Source: Rhodobiaceae bacterium UBA4490 (GTDB lineage: Bacteria; Pseudomonadota; Alphaproteobacteria; Parvibaculales; Parvibaculaceae). Taken from it: DNA of 64,000 bases. Each line of letters starts with the position of its first letter. The first letter of the stretch is position 1. Below, piece after piece: positions 46,008 through 56,648 of this stretch. The stretch covers positions 223,800 to 287,799 of the forward strand of contig DGNO01000006.1 of assembly GCA_002389665.1 (NCBI GenBank), read 5' to 3'. The translations under genes and the position numbers were made by a program. The notes below the pieces were generated by a model, which searched no databases, had not been told where the DNA came from, and saw only the letters and a program-made list of their open reading frames with translations.

Positions 46008-46742
46008 TTAGAACTTTTCCATCCAGGGGCGCAGATCAAGCTCATGCGTCCAGGCGCTGCGCGGCTGGCAGTGCAGCGCCCAATAGGCATCGGCAATGGC
46101 GGCGGGATCCAGAATGCCGTCTTCTTCTTTCAGCTTGTAGCGTTCGGGAAAGTTTTCCGCGATCCAGGCCGTGTCGATTGCCCCGTCAATGACGCTATGG
46201 GCGACATGAATGCCTTTGGGCCCAAGCTCGCGCGCCATGCTCTGGGCAAGGGCTCTGAGCCCGTGCTTGGCGCTCGCAAAAGCGGAAAAGCCTGGCCCCC
46301 CGCGCACGCTTGCCGTCGCGCCGGTGAAGATCACCGTGCCCCGCCCGCGCGGCAGCATGTGGCGCGCGGCCTCGCGGCCCGTCAAAAAGCCCGCAAAGCA
46401 CGCCATCTCCCAGACCTTGCGGAAGACCCGCGCGGTGGTCTCGATGATGGAGAAATGCACATTGGCGCCGATATTGAAAATCACGGCCTCGAGCGGGCCG
46501 ATCTCCTCTTCGATATGGGCAAAGAGCGCCACTATCTGGTCTTCATCGCGCGCATCGACGCCCATCGGATAGGGGGTGCCGCCTTCCGCGCGGATGGCGC
46601 TTGCCAGCTCTTCCAGCGCGTCCGCATGGCGGCGGATCATGACGGTGGCATAACCTTCCCTGGCAAAGCGCTTGGCGATCGCCCCGCCCGTTGCATCCCC
46701 CGCGCCGACGATCAGCGCGGCCTTTTCATGTTTGACGGGCAT
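46008..46742 (-). CDS. SDR-family protein with Phe in place of the catalytic Tyr, copy B
   Basis: 244 residues, paralogous to 21890-22594. The nucleotide loop is VGAGDATGGAIAKRFA, and the YxxxK site reads FASAK (SAFASAKHGLRALAQSMA). The preceding TGATASVRGGPGF and the following GPKGIHVAHSVIDGAID align with copy A (TGNTSAHRGVPNF; APKGVHVAYITIDAVI). It belongs to the Tyr-less SDR_c10-type subgroup. It is the first gene of a two-gene minus-strand operon with the isomerase. Confidence 0.9.
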   Translation of the reverse strand: MPVKHEKAALIVGAGDATGGAIAKRFAREGYATVMIRRHADALEELASAIRAEGGTPYPMGVDARDEDQIVALFAHIEEEIGPLEAVIFNIGANVHFSIIETTARVFRKVWEMACFAGFLTGREAARHMLPRGRGTVIFTGATASVRGGPGFSAFASAKHGLRALAQSMARELGPKGIHVAHSVIDGAIDTAWIAENFPERYKLKEEDGILDPAAIADAYWALHCQPRSAWTHELDLRPWMEKF

Positions 46743-46846
46743 GGCGGCTCCCCTGGCATGTCTCTTCTTCGGAACTGAGCTTCAAGATGGGGTCCTTTGG
46801 GGAAGGCATCAAGCTGCTTGATTCGCGCATTCTTGATGAAACCCTG

Positions 46847-46943
46847 TGGACCCCGGCTCGGGGGCCGGGGTGACGGCTTCTATGCGATGCACTGCTTTGC
46901 CACAAATAACACGTGTCACCCCGGGCTTGTCCCGGGGTCCATG
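46847..46943. repeat. Paired palindromic intergenic repeat, copy 3
   Basis: TGGACCCCGG...CCGGGGTGAC (46847-46874) and GTCACCCCGGG...CCCGGGGTCCAT (46915-46943), with the GTGAC/GTCAC ends facing inward, the reverse of copies 1 and 2. It lies between SDR copy B and cysK. Confidence 0.8.
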
Positions 46944-46975
46944 CAGCGCTTGCGTCCCGGAAAAACGCCGCCAAT

Positions 46976-47003
46976 AAAAAAGCCGCTCCGGAGAGCGGCT
47001 TTT
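46976..47003. terminator. Bidirectional terminator after cysK
   Basis: AGCCGCTC and GAGCGGCT form an 8-bp stem around CGGA, with six A's on the left and four T's on the right. On the minus strand it terminates cysK. Confidence 0.85.
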
Positions 47004-47022
47004 GTCTTTATACGGATAAACC

Positions 47023-48006
<984 letters not shown>

Positions 48007-48066
48007 AATGTCCTCCACCTGTTGGCTGCGCCTTGCCTCTTTATGTAAGAGCGGCGCAGCGGAATG

Positions 48067-48516
48067 TTAGATCGTGAAATCCGCTGCCGGCATGCCCGCG
48101 GTCGTGGCGCCGGTCTGTTCTGCCTTGCGGCATAAATCCTCGATGGTGATGCCGTTCAGGCGCTGCATCAGATCGGTCTGAATATCTTCCCAAAGCGGGC
48201 CGACGACTTTCTGCCCGAGATCGGAAGGCTGGGAGCGCACTTCCTCGGCCGCTTCCATCGCGCCCACGACCTGCACGATTTCGCCCACCGTAATGCGCCG
48301 GCGCTCGCGGGCAAGCCGGTAGCCGCCTTTCGGCCCCCGCACGCCTTTCAAAATGCCGGCATGAACGAGCTGCTGCATGACCTGTTCGAGATAACGCTGG
48401 GGGATGCCCTGGCGTTTCGTGATTTCCTTCGACTGGACGGGATCGGGCCGCGCATTGACGGCGACATCGATCACGGCTTCCAGCGCGAGCATGGTTTTTT
48501 TCGACAAGCGCAGCAT
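48067..48516 (-). CDS. Rrf2-family transcriptional regulator (CymR-like)
   Basis: 149 residues: Rrf2 winged helix (RLSKKTMLALEAVIDVAV; ITKRQGIPQRYLEQVMQQLVHAGILKGVRGPKGGYRLAR). Only one Cys is present (EDLCRK), so the three-Cys [2Fe-2S] site of IscR/RirA is absent. Absence of the cluster and adjacency to cysK fit a CymR-like regulator of cysteine metabolism; this is inference. No operator was identified. Confidence 0.9.
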   Translation of the reverse strand: MLRLSKKTMLALEAVIDVAVNARPDPVQSKEITKRQGIPQRYLEQVMQQLVHAGILKGVRGPKGGYRLARERRRITVGEIVQVVGAMEAAEEVRSQPSDLGQKVVGPLWEDIQTDLMQRLNGITIEDLCRKAEQTGATTAGMPAADFTI

Positions 48517-48540
48517 GTCCCACCTCTCCCTCTTCTTGTC

Positions 48541-49008
48541 TTAGCGCGCGGCAACCCCGGTCGATCCGAAACCGCCCGTCCCCCGGCTGGTTTCAGAAAG
48601 ACTGTCGCGCTCTTTCCACACGGCTTGTGTGACGGGGGCGATGACCATTTGCGCAATGCGTTCGCCGCGCTGAATGGTAAAGGCCTCCTCGCCGAGATTG
48701 ATCAGAATGACTTTCACCTCGCCCCGATAGTCGCAGTCCACCGTGCCGGGCGAATTGAGCACCGTAATGCCTTTCTTCGCAGCAAGGCCGGAGCGCGGGC
48801 GCACTTGCGCTTCAAAGCCGAGCGGCAGGGCGATGGCAAGGCCCGTCGGCACCATGGCGCGTTTGCCGGGTGCAAGGACGAGCGGCTCTGCTTCCGGCAC
48901 CGCCGCCAGAAGGTCCATGCCGGCCGCCCCTTCCGTTTCGTATTTCGGCAGCGGCAAATCCTTGCCGTGGTCGAGGCGCTGCACATCGACAGGAATGGAG
49001 GCGCTCAT
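48541..49008 (-). CDS. dut: Deoxyuridine 5'-triphosphate nucleotidohydrolase (dUTPase)
   Basis: Hydrolyses dUTP to dUMP, preventing uracil in DNA. The 155 residues contain the five trimeric dUTPase motifs, among them [45 protein letters not shown] and the C-terminal [10 protein letters not shown]. The start overlaps the coaBC stop by four bases. Last gene of the ubiE-ubiB-coaBC-dut run. Confidence 0.96.
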   Translation of the reverse strand: MSASIPVDVQRLDHGKDLPLPKYETEGAAGMDLLAAVPEAEPLVLAPGKRAMVPTGLAIALPLGFEAQVRPRSGLAAKKGITVLNSPGTVDCDYRGEVKVILINLGEEAFTIQRGERIAQMVIAPVTQAVWKERDSLSETSRGTGGFGSTGVAAR

Positions 49009-50282
49009 GAACGGGGTCCTTCGTTTGATAATGAAAAATGCTGCGCAATGGCATGGGCGAGCTTTTCGGCGGCAGCGCTTTTGGCCATGCGCGGCCAGTC
49101 CTCGCGCCCTTCCGCGCGGATGAGGTGAATGGTGTTCTCCTCCCCGCCCATGACGCCGCCGCCCCTCTCGTCCACCGAAACGTCATTGGCGACGATCCAG
49201 TCGCAGCCCTTGCGCGCCCGCTTGGCGGTGGCGTGCTCGATAACGTTTTCGGTTTCCGCGGCAAAGCCGATGACAAGGCGCGGGCGGGAATGATTGAGCT
49301 TGGAAAGCGTGGCGAGAATATCCGGGTTCTCGGTGAAGCTGAGCTGCGGCAGCCCGCCCTTTTCCTTTTTGATTTTCTGTCCGGCTTCATTGTTAACGCG
49401 CCAATCGGCAACGGCGGCGGCGCAAACGGCAATGTCCGCGGGCAGGGCCGCCTCGCAGGCCGCCAGCATCTCGCGCGCCGTTTCAACGTGTTTCGTGGAC
49501 ACGCCCAACGGGTCGGGCAGGTTCACCGGGCCGGAAATCAGCAGCGTCTGCGCCCCGAGCCGGGCGAGCGCGGCGGCAATGGCATGGCCCTGCTTGCCCG
49601 AAGAACGGTTGGCGATATAGCGCACGGGGTCGATGGGCTCATGGGTCGGCCCTGAGGTGACGAGCGCCTTCAGCCCGGCAAGGGGGCCGGTGCCTGCGCC
49701 GAACATCGCTTCGGCGGCGCTTAAGATTTCCAAGGGCTCGGCCATGCGCCCCGGTCCATATTCACCGCAGGCCATGTCGCCCTCTCCGGGGCCGATAAAG
49801 GCAATGCCGTCGGCTTTCAGCTGGGCAATGTTGCGCTGAGTTGCCGGGTGCAGCCACATGCGCACATTCATCGCGGGTGCGATAAGCACCGGGGTGTCGG
49901 TCGCCAAAAGCGCGGTGGAGGCCAGATCGTCCGCCCGGCCCGTCGCCATCTTCGCCATAAGATCGGCGGTGGCGGGCGCCACAATAATGAGATCGGCGGA
50001 GCGGGAAAGCTGGATATGGCCCATTTCCGCTTCGTCCGTCAGGTCGAAGAGATCGCTGAACACCTTCTCGCCCGTCAGGCTGGAGACGGAAAGCGGGGTC
50101 ACGAATTCCTGGGCCGCGCGCGTCATGATGGCGCGCACCGCCGCCCCCCGCTCGCGCAGGCGGCGGATGAGGTCGAGCGTTTTATAGGCCGCGATGCCGC
50201 CGCCTATGATCAAAAGCACGCGCTTACCGGTCAGGTTTTGGCCGGCTAGGTTTTGAGACTGCGCCACGCCGATACTCCTCAT
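49005..50282 (-). CDS. coaBC: Bifunctional phosphopantothenoylcysteine decarboxylase/phosphopantothenate–cysteine ligase
   Basis: Two consecutive steps of coenzyme A synthesis. The N-terminal flavoprotein CoaC domain has [20 protein letters not shown], the catalytic-His region [31 protein letters not shown] and the Cys in [13 protein letters not shown]; the CoaB domain follows ([28 protein letters not shown]). 425 residues from the ATG at 50282; an upstream frame to 50321 exists. The start region encodes a small repeat (NLAGQNLTG). It overlaps dut by four bases. Confidence 0.96.
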   Translation of the reverse strand: MRSIGVAQSQNLAGQNLTGKRVLLIIGGGIAAYKTLDLIRRLRERGAAVRAIMTRAAQEFVTPLSVSSLTGEKVFSDLFDLTDEAEMGHIQLSRSADLIIVAPATADLMAKMATGRADDLASTALLATDTPVLIAPAMNVRMWLHPATQRNIAQLKADGIAFIGPGEGDMACGEYGPGRMAEPLEILSAAEAMFGAGTGPLAGLKALVTSGPTHEPIDPVRYIANRSSGKQGHAIAAALARLGAQTLLISGPVNLPDPLGVSTKHVETAREMLAACEAALPADIAVCAAAVADWRVNNEAGQKIKKEKGGLPQLSFTENPDILATLSKLNHSRPRLVIGFAAETENVIEHATAKRARKGCDWIVANDVSVDERGGGVMGGEENTIHLIRAEGREDWPRMAKSAAAEKLAHAIAQHFSLSNEGPRS

Positions 50283-50419
50283 GAAACGGCCCAGAGAGCA
50301 AAACCGGGCCTCTCCGGGCAATGAGGGGAATATAGGGTTTTACGCCAAGGATTTGTAGATCATTTTTTATCCGCCTGCTTTTCCGTGAATCTTGGGGGAG
50401 GCGGCAGCTTTTCCGGGTT

Positions 50420-52012
50420 TCAGAAAATCTGAAGCAGCAGAAGGCCGAGGAGGGAGAGGGCGCCGAGCCAGAGGGCGGCGCGGGTGCCGCGGCCGCCTTC
50501 GGTTTCCGCCTCGCGGATGGCTTTCAGGCTTTCCGGGTGAAGGCGCATGCCCTCCGGATTGCCGGCGGCATCGAGCGTGCGTTCGGCGCGGGCGAGCAGT
50601 TCGGGCAATTGCGAGAGGCTGCGCCCCAGCGCCATTGCCCCGTCGGCGGCTTCCTGTAGGCGGGCTTCCGGTCCGATGCGGCGCATCATCCAGTCGGCCA
50701 GAATGGGCTCGGAGGCTTCCCAGATATTGTGTTCCGGATCGAAGGAGCGTGCGACGCCTTCCACCACGACCATGGTCTTTTGCAGGAGAATGAGCTCCGG
50801 GCGCATGGCCATGTCGAACTGTTCGGTGACGAGAAAGAGCTGCGCCAGGAGCTTGCCCATGGAAACGTCCTTGGCTTCCTTGCCGAAGATCGGCTCGCCG
50901 ATGGAGCGCAGCGCCTGGGCAAAAGTGGCGACGTCTTTATGGGGCGGCACATAGCCTGCCTCGAAATGCACTTCCGCGACACGCTGATAATCGCGTTTGA
51001 CGAAGCCGTAGAGAATTTCGGCGAGGAAACGGCGCGAGCGTTCATCGAGCCGGCCCATGATCCCGAAATCGACCGGGATGAGCGTGCCTTCGCCGTCGAC
51101 GAAAAGATTGCCCTGATGCATGTCCGCGTGGAAAAAGCCGTCGCGCGTCGCATGCAGAAGAAAGTTCTGGATGACCCGGTTGCCGAGGCGCTTCATGTCG
51201 TGGCCTGCCGCCTTCAGCGCTTCGACATCGCCGGCGGGCACCGCATCGATCCATTCCAGCGTCAGCACATGGCGCGCGGTGCGGTTCCACTCCACTTCCG
51301 GCACGCGGAAGCCCGGATCTTCCGCCGTGTTCTCCGCCATCTCGGACATGGCCGCTGCTTCAAGGCGCAGGTCCATTTCCAGTTCAACGGAATTGGCAAG
51401 TGTCTCAACCCCTGCGCGCGGGCGCAGGCGCCGTGTCTCGGGCACCAGGGTTTCGAGTTTTTCCGCCGCCCAGAAAAACGCATCGAGATCGCGCTGAAAA
51501 CGGGCCTCGACATCGGGCCGGAGCACTTTGACGGCAACCTCCCGCGTGCTGCCATCCTCATTTTTCAGCGTGGCTTTATGCACCTGGGCAATCGAGGCGG
51601 CGGCGATGGGCTCGCTGAAACTTTCATAAAGCGTGTCGATAGGCGCGCCGAGCTGATCTTCGATAATGCGGATCGCCTCTTCCTGCTCGAAGGGCGGCAA
51701 TTGATCGCGCAGGCTGCCGAGATCGCCGGCAAGTTCCGGCCCGATCATGTCGGGGCGCGTGGCAAGAAACTGCCCGAGCTTGATATATGAGGGCCCAAGC
51801 TCGGCAAGCGCGGCGGAAAGCCGCTCGGCCATGTCCCCGCTTGTCTCCACCTTGCGCTCGAAGGGCAAACGCAATTTGGCGATGGGCCGGAGCGCAAGCG
51901 CTGCAGGCGGCAGATTGTCTTTCGCCAGATCGAGCTCGAAGAGCGCGTCATGGCGCGCCATCACGCGGGCGGCGCTCACCAGCCTTAGGAAATGCCGAAG
52001 ACCCCGGATCAT
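50420..52012 (-). CDS. ubiB: UbiB, ABC1-family kinase-like ubiquinone biosynthesis protein
   Basis: Atypical kinase/ATPase required for ubiquinone synthesis, membrane-associated. 530 residues with the ABC1 KxGQ motif (YIKLGQFLATRPDMIG near 76-91), the ATP-binding AAASIAQVH loop, catalytic-loop GFFHADMHQGNLFV and metal site VDFGIMGRLD. The C-terminus ends in a transmembrane helix (AALWLGALSLLGLLLLQIF). It is 3 bases from ubiE. Confidence 0.95.
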   Translation of the reverse strand: MIRGLRHFLRLVSAARVMARHDALFELDLAKDNLPPAALALRPIAKLRLPFERKVETSGDMAERLSAALAELGPSYIKLGQFLATRPDMIGPELAGDLGSLRDQLPPFEQEEAIRIIEDQLGAPIDTLYESFSEPIAAASIAQVHKATLKNEDGSTREVAVKVLRPDVEARFQRDLDAFFWAAEKLETLVPETRRLRPRAGVETLANSVELEMDLRLEAAAMSEMAENTAEDPGFRVPEVEWNRTARHVLTLEWIDAVPAGDVEALKAAGHDMKRLGNRVIQNFLLHATRDGFFHADMHQGNLFVDGEGTLIPVDFGIMGRLDERSRRFLAEILYGFVKRDYQRVAEVHFEAGYVPPHKDVATFAQALRSIGEPIFGKEAKDVSMGKLLAQLFLVTEQFDMAMRPELILLQKTMVVVEGVARSFDPEHNIWEASEPILADWMMRRIGPEARLQEAADGAMALGRSLSQLPELLARAERTLDAAGNPEGMRLHPESLKAIREAETEGGRGTRAALWLGALSLLGLLLLQIF

Positions 52013-52015
52013 CGC

Positions 52016-52819
52016 TTAAAGCCGCCAGCCGGAATGAATGGCCGCAACCCCGCCCGAGAGGTTGCGGTATTGCACGCGCGCAAAGCCCGCCTCGCGGATC
52101 ATCGCGGCAAAGCGTTCCTGGTCCGGGAACTGGCGGATGCTTTCCACCAGATATTGATAAGGATCGGGATCGCCCGTCACCCAGCCGCCCATGCGCGGAA
52201 TGACGGTAAAGGAATAGGCATCGTAAATCTTGTCGATACCGGGCAGCATCATCTGGCTGAATTCAAGACAGAGAAAGCGCCCGCCCGGTTTCAGCACCCG
52301 GTAAGCCTCGGCGAGCGCCCGGTCGATATGCGTGACGTTCCGGATGCCGAAGGCGATGGTGTAGGAATCGAAACTCTTATCCGGAAAGGGCAGGCTCTCC
52401 GCATTGCCGCAAGTGATCTCCGTGCGCTCTTTATAGCCGCCCGCTTCCGCCCGCGCCTTGCCGACGCCGAGCATATGCGGATTGATGTCGCAAAGCGTGA
52501 CATGGGCATGCGGCCCGGCCCGGTCCAGAAGCCGGAAGGCGACATCGCCCGTGCCGCCCGCCACATCGATATGGGCATAAGGACGCGTACTTTTGGGCGG
52601 TGCGAGCCAGGCGATCATCGCGTCTTTCCAGGGCCGGTGCAGCCCCCCCGACATCAGATCGTTCATCAGGTCGTAGCGCTCGGCCACTTTTTCAAAGACG
52701 CTATGGACCATGCCCTGCTTGGCGTCTTCTTCCACCGTGCGGAAGCCGAAATGCGTGGTGCGCTCTTCTGCCTCTTCGCGGGCGCCATGCTCAGGGGGAT
52801 TTTCGGCCGGGCGTGCCAT
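52016..52819 (-). CDS. ubiE: Ubiquinone/menaquinone biosynthesis C-methyltransferase UbiE
   Basis: SAM-dependent C-methylation of the quinone ring. 267 residues with [44 protein letters not shown] N-terminus (FGFRTV near 25), the SAM loop [16 protein letters not shown] near 79-94 and [17 protein letters not shown]. The ATG at 52819 has GAGG 7 bases upstream; an upstream in-frame region is not needed. First gene of ubiE-ubiB-coaBC-dut, divergent from mutM. Confidence 0.96.
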   Translation of the reverse strand: MARPAENPPEHGAREEAEERTTHFGFRTVEEDAKQGMVHSVFEKVAERYDLMNDLMSGGLHRPWKDAMIAWLAPPKSTRPYAHIDVAGGTGDVAFRLLDRAGPHAHVTLCDINPHMLGVGKARAEAGGYKERTEITCGNAESLPFPDKSFDSYTIAFGIRNVTHIDRALAEAYRVLKPGGRFLCLEFSQMMLPGIDKIYDAYSFTVIPRMGGWVTGDPDPYQYLVESIRQFPDQERFAAMIREAGFARVQYRNLSGGVAAIHSGWRL

Positions 52820-52987
52820 GAGATACCTCGTTTCGCCGCTTGCGCGTTTGTGACCCGGCGGGCCGGGCGCGACCATAGCCTACCGGGCTAAGCCGCGCTA
52901 CGGTAAGGTGTTTTTAAAATCGTGTCGAAGCGCCGCAGCCGGGCTTTTTACTAGCCCTCGCCCAGGTCTGCTTAAACGAAGTCAGCC

Positions 52988-53030
52988 GAAGAACAGCCCC
53001 CCGAAAGAACAGCCTCGAAGAACAACTTAT
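52988..53030. repeat. Micro-tandem repeat just before mutM, three ~14-bp units
   Basis: GAAGAACAGCCCCC(C), GAAAGAACAGCCTC and GAAGAACAACTTAT occur in tandem, with the last unit running into the mutM ATG. The array occupies the place where the ribosome binding site would be. Confidence 0.6.
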
Positions 53031-53934
53031 GCCCGAATTGCCCGAAGTCGAAACCGTCCGCCGGGGCCTGGAGCCTGCCATGGCGGGCAAGCGCATCACC
53101 CGCGCGCTCGCAAAGCGCCCCGATCTGCGCTTTCCATTGCCGGAGCGTTTTGCCGAGCGGCTGACCGGGCGGCGCGTCATGCATCTTGGGCGGCGGGCGA
53201 AATATCTTCTCGTGCATCTTGATGGCGGCGAGGTGCTGCTTTCGCATCTGGGCATGTCGGGCCGCTTTACGATCTGGCCTCCAAAAGGGGAAGGGGCGGC
53301 AAGCTCGCCCGGCGATTTCGCGCTGGAAGGGTCGATGGCGGGGCCGGACGGCGCAGGCCCTCACGATCATATCGTCCTCGATATGGAGGACGGCACGCGC
53401 ATCGTTTATTCCGATCATCGCCGCTTCGGCTATATGGACCTCATCGGCGAGGCGGAGCTGCCGCAATCGAAACATTTGGCAAGCCTCGGGCCGGAGCCGC
53501 TCGGCAATGAATTCAATGCCGAATTTTTGGCGCAGCGTTTTGAGGGCAAGAAAGTGCCGCTCAAGGCTGCGCTGCTTGATCAGCATGTGGTGGCCGGGCT
53601 CGGCAATATATATGTCTGCGAGGCGCTGCACCGGGCGGGGCTTTCCCCGCGCCGCCAGGCTCAGAGTTTGAGCGCCAAGGGCGGCCGGCCGACCGAGCGG
53701 CTGGAGCGGCTCACCCGCGCGGTCCGCGAGGTCATTGCCGAGGCGATCGAGGCCGGCGGCTCGACCTTGCGCGATTACGCGCATACCGACGGCACGCTTG
53801 GCTATTTCCAGCACCGTTTCGCGGTTTATGACCGGGAAGGGGAAAGCTGTTCAAAGCCCGGCTGCAAGGGTAGGGTGGCGCGCATCGTACAATCGGGACG
53901 GTCGAGCTTTTTCTGCGGCACCTGCCAGCGCTGA
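53029..53934 (+). CDS. mutM: Formamidopyrimidine-DNA glycosylase (Fpg/MutM)
   Basis: Base-excision repair of 8-oxoguanine and ring-opened purines. 301 residues; catalytic Pro2 and Glu3 in [14 protein letters not shown], the conserved Lys in HLGMSGR context, and the C-terminal zinc finger ([18 protein letters not shown] with CGTCQR). An insertion of about 20 residues after WPPKGEG (near 85-105) is longer than in E. coli. No good ribosome binding site precedes the ATG; a tandem repeat lies there instead. A 15-bp duplication follows the stop. Confidence 0.96.
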   Translation: MPELPEVETVRRGLEPAMAGKRITRALAKRPDLRFPLPERFAERLTGRRVMHLGRRAKYLLVHLDGGEVLLSHLGMSGRFTIWPPKGEGAASSPGDFALEGSMAGPDGAGPHDHIVLDMEDGTRIVYSDHRRFGYMDLIGEAELPQSKHLASLGPEPLGNEFNAEFLAQRFEGKKVPLKAALLDQHVVAGLGNIYVCEALHRAGLSPRRQAQSLSAKGGRPTERLERLTRAVREVIAEAIEAGGSTLRDYAHTDGTLGYFQHRFAVYDREGESCSKPGCKGRVARIVQSGRSSFFCGTCQR

Positions 53935-53939
53935 CCCGT

Positions 53940-53969
53940 CCTGCCTATAAGATGCCCGCCTATAAGATG
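53940..53969. repeat. 15-bp tandem duplication after mutM
   Basis: CCTGCCTATAAGATG is followed at once by CCCGCCTATAAGATG, 14 of 15 bases identical. Confidence 0.65.
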
Positions 53970-54040
53970 GATGAACGCCATAAAGGCGGCAGAGCCGGGA
54001 AATAAATAAAGCCGGTCAAAAGACCGCGAGGGAGAGTGTC

Positions 54041-54814
54041 ATGGCTTATGAAACGATATTGGTGGAAACGCGGGGCAATGTCGGCCTTATCACCCTCAAC
54101 CGCCCCGAGGCGCTGAACGCGCTGAACAATCAACTGCTCGATGAGCTGATCGAGGCGGTGGGCACGTTCGATGCCGACCCGGCCATTGGCTGCATCGTGC
54201 TCACGGGCTCGGAAAAGGCCTTTGCGGCGGGCGCCGACATCAAGGAAATGCAGCCCAAATCCTATATGGATGTTTTCAAAGAAGATCTTTTCACGAAAGC
54301 CGACCGCATTGCCGAGGCCCGCACGCCGCTCATCGCCGCCGTTTCCGGTTATGCGCTGGGCGGGGGCTGCGAGCTTGCCATGATGTGTGATTTCATTCTG
54401 GCCGGTGACAATGCGAAATTCGGCCAGCCGGAAATCAATCTCGGCGTTATGCCGGGCATTGGCGGCACCCAGCGCCTTACCCGTCTCGTGGGCAAGTCGA
54501 AGGCGATGGAAATGTGCTTGACCGGGCGGATGATGAATGCCGAAGAGGCCGAGCGCGCCGGGCTCGTCAGCCGCATCGTGCCGAAAGGCGAGCTGCTTGA
54601 GGAGGCGATGAAGGCGGCAAGCACCATTGCCGATAAATCCCTGCCCATCGCCATGATGACGAAAGAGACCGTGAACCGGGCTTACGAGACCACCTTGTCC
54701 GAAGGGGTGCGTTTCGAACGCCGGGTCTTCCATTCCATGTTCGCCACGCATGACCAGAAAGAGGGCATGACGGCTTTCACGGAAAAACGGGAGCCGAAAT
54801 TCAAGGACGAATAG
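54041..54814 (+). CDS. Enoyl-CoA hydratase
   Basis: Hydrates trans-2-enoyl-CoA in beta-oxidation. 257 residues of the crotonase family with the oxyanion-hole segments [11 protein letters not shown] near 62-72 and [16 protein letters not shown] near 104-119, and both catalytic Glu (GCELAM and [17 protein letters not shown]). It falls between mutM and rpsT, a position conserved in alphaproteobacteria. GGGAGAG precedes the ATG. Confidence 0.94.
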   Translation: MAYETILVETRGNVGLITLNRPEALNALNNQLLDELIEAVGTFDADPAIGCIVLTGSEKAFAAGADIKEMQPKSYMDVFKEDLFTKADRIAEARTPLIAAVSGYALGGGCELAMMCDFILAGDNAKFGQPEINLGVMPGIGGTQRLTRLVGKSKAMEMCLTGRMMNAEEAERAGLVSRIVPKGELLEEAMKAASTIADKSLPIAMMTKETVNRAYETTLSEGVRFERRVFHSMFATHDQKEGMTAFTEKREPKFKDE

Positions 54815-54931
54815 GCCTGTTTTTCCCGGCTTTTCTCCCCCTTTTCCCCGGCTCTTGCTGTGGCGGAGCGTCCTTAAAGGCCTTTGGCGGGAGAATAACG
54901 GCCCGAAAGGGGAAATTGCCCCTGTCGGGTG

Positions 54932-54960
54932 TTGACGCCATCAGGGCGCGGCAGTATAAC
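54932..54960 (+). promoter_or_regulatory. Strong sigma-70-type promoter of rpsT
   Basis: TTGACG (54932-54937), a 17-base spacer and TATAAC (54955-54960), about 125 bases before the rpsT ATG. The best promoter match in the window. Confidence 0.75.
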
Positions 54961-55084
54961 GCCGCGTCCAGGCGCATGGGGCTTTTGCCCGCATGACGAC
55001 AGGATTTGAGCGAGATAATCGTTAACCGAAGAGAGATCGTAGGGGCCGGCCCCATGGGCGGCGGTTCTTACGCGGAAGGACAAG

Positions 55085-55351
55085 ATGGCGAATACACCTT
55101 CAGCCAAAAAAGCGATCCGCAAGATCGAGCGCCGCACGGCCGTAAACCGCAACCGCCGCTCCCGTATGCGCACTTTTACGCGCAAGGTCGAAGAGGCGAT
55201 CGAGCGCGGTGAAAAAGCTGCTGCCGAAGCCGCGTTCCGCGCCGCGCAGCCCGAGCTGATGCGCGCCGCTCAGAAAGGCGTGCTGCACAAGAACACCGCC
55301 TCGCGGAAAGTCTCGCGGCTCGCCAAGCGGATCAGCGCGCTGCCTGCTTAA
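55085..55351 (+). CDS. rpsT: 30S ribosomal protein S20
   Basis: 88-residue primary binding protein of the 30S subunit. [39 protein letters not shown] is the typical basic N-terminus, with [20 protein letters not shown] at the C-terminus. Single gene with its own promoter and terminator, located upstream of dnaA as in Caulobacter and other alphaproteobacteria. Confidence 0.97.
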   Translation: MANTPSAKKAIRKIERRTAVNRNRRSRMRTFTRKVEEAIERGEKAAAEAAFRAAQPELMRAAQKGVLHKNTASRKVSRLAKRISALPA

Positions 55352-55432
55352 AAGCCGGGCAATCTGCATCGCTGCAAAGCGTGATCAATAAGTATTTATT
55401 CCGTAATTTTACGGAAATTCGAACGTCACAAA

Positions 55433-55458
55433 ACCCGCGCCTCAGGCGCGGGTTTTTG
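55433..55458 (+). terminator. Terminator after rpsT
   Basis: ACCCGCGCC and GGCGCGGGT form a perfect stem around a 3-base loop and are followed by TTTT. An 18-bp palindrome (TTCCGTAATTTTACGGAA, 55409-55426) lies just before it. Confidence 0.85.
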
Positions 55459-55996
55459 TATGGCTTTGTGCTGCTGCAATACCTAGATGAAAGCCTCTAG
55501 GCAGTTGGTTTTAAAGCTCAATGCCAATTTGATACATGTCATAATTCCGCGTCACAGCGCGGTTTTAGCGCAGTGCAAAAAATCCTATGCGCGTTTCGCA
55601 AGTGTCATATATCGGCAACGCAGACGCTGTCAGCACGAAGTTTTTTTGACGTTCCCGATTCCTTCCTATTGCCTCTCCCGGCCTCGCGCAGTATGGTTGA
55701 CGCCCTGCTTGGGGGTTACGAATACTGAATAAGCAAGTAATTGTGATCATTAAGCAAGTCGTTGTAAGTTTTCGCTCGCGCGTCTTTAAGTAATCATCAT
55801 CATAAAAGCTTCTAGCTTGCAGAGATAATGCTCCTGGAAACGTCCCGGCGTTTTCGGACTCGGCTTTTGCTGCTTGTTGGCGGACGATGGTGAATAAGGC
55901 GCGGCAACTTGCGGCGCGGTTGGTGCGGATTTGAAGGCCCTTCGAACGGCGGCTTATCGGGCGGCACGTTGGAGGGTATGTGTGGAAGAGGGACAG
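55459..55996. other. AT-rich region upstream of the rhodanese gene and dnaA
   Basis: About 540 bases with no supported gene and visibly lower GC than the rest. It contains the direct repeats at 55730-55765, a possible promoter with TTGACG near 55698 and several near-palindromes. I found no perfect DnaA box (TTATCCACA) and no CtrA-type TTAA-N7-TTAA. It may hold distal dnaA control elements; an origin cannot be claimed. Confidence 0.45.
55730..55765 (+). repeat. Direct repeat with 21-bp period
   Basis: TAAGCAAGTAATTGT (55730-55744) and TAAGCAAGTCGTTGT (55751-55765) match at 13 of 15 bases and are spaced by two helical turns, a geometry typical of a protein-binding site. Confidence 0.55.
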
Positions 55997-56458
55997 ATGG
56001 CTGGCGTGGCGCCTGAATTATTATCCGGACAGGCAGAAGGCTATGCGGGCGACGTCAGTGTCGAGGAGGCCTGGCGCGTTCTGAAAGAAGATCCTGCAGC
56101 AAAGCTCATCGACGTGCGCACAAAGGCGGAATGGACCTTTGTCGGCATCCCCGATCTTGAGGGGATCGGACAGGAGCTCATGTGCCTTGAATGGCAGATG
56201 GCGCCCACCATGCAGGTCAATCCGGATTTCACGGAGGCCCTTTCCGGCGCGCTGAAAGAGGCGGGCAAGGACGTGAACCTCTTTTTCCTTTGCCGCTCGG
56301 GTGCGCGCTCGCGCGCCGCGGCTGAGGCTATGACGAAGGCGGGCTTTACCGCTTGCCATAATGTCGCCGGCGGGTTCGAAGGCGATCTTAATGAGGCGCG
56401 CCACCGGGGCCGGAAAAACGGCTGGAAGGCGGCGGATCTGCCCTGGCGGCAGAGTTAG
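55997..56458 (+). CDS. Rhodanese-like domain protein
   Basis: 153 residues, one rhodanese domain: VSVEEAWRVLKEDPAAKLIDVRTKAEW near 16-42 and the active-site loop CRSGARSR near 108-115 with the persulfide Cys. Sulfurtransferase activity is likely but the acceptor is unknown. The ATG at 55997 follows AGAGGG; a TTG at 55931 would add 22 residues that look non-conserved. It precedes dnaA on the same strand by 190 bases. Confidence 0.9.
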   Translation: MAGVAPELLSGQAEGYAGDVSVEEAWRVLKEDPAAKLIDVRTKAEWTFVGIPDLEGIGQELMCLEWQMAPTMQVNPDFTEALSGALKEAGKDVNLFFLCRSGARSRAAAEAMTKAGFTACHNVAGGFEGDLNEARHRGRKNGWKAADLPWRQS

Positions 56459-56648
56459 CGGAATAAGTGCGGCCGGTTTTGCGGGGGCAGACCGGATAGG
56501 CGGAGCGGGGCCTTGCTTGCGGCGGCCCCATCCGGGTGGGGAGAGGCCTGAAGGCAGAAAACTGCCAAGGGAAAACGGAATTGCGGACCGGCCGGGCGTT
56601 TTGGCGCCCCGTCTTATGGTCCGCGTAACAGGGGTTAGCGGCGGTACC

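Noticed and set aside
48067..48516. Calling the Rrf2 protein IscR or RirA
   Set aside because: The three cysteines that hold the [2Fe-2S] cluster are missing and the neighbour is cysK, not isc/suf or iron genes.
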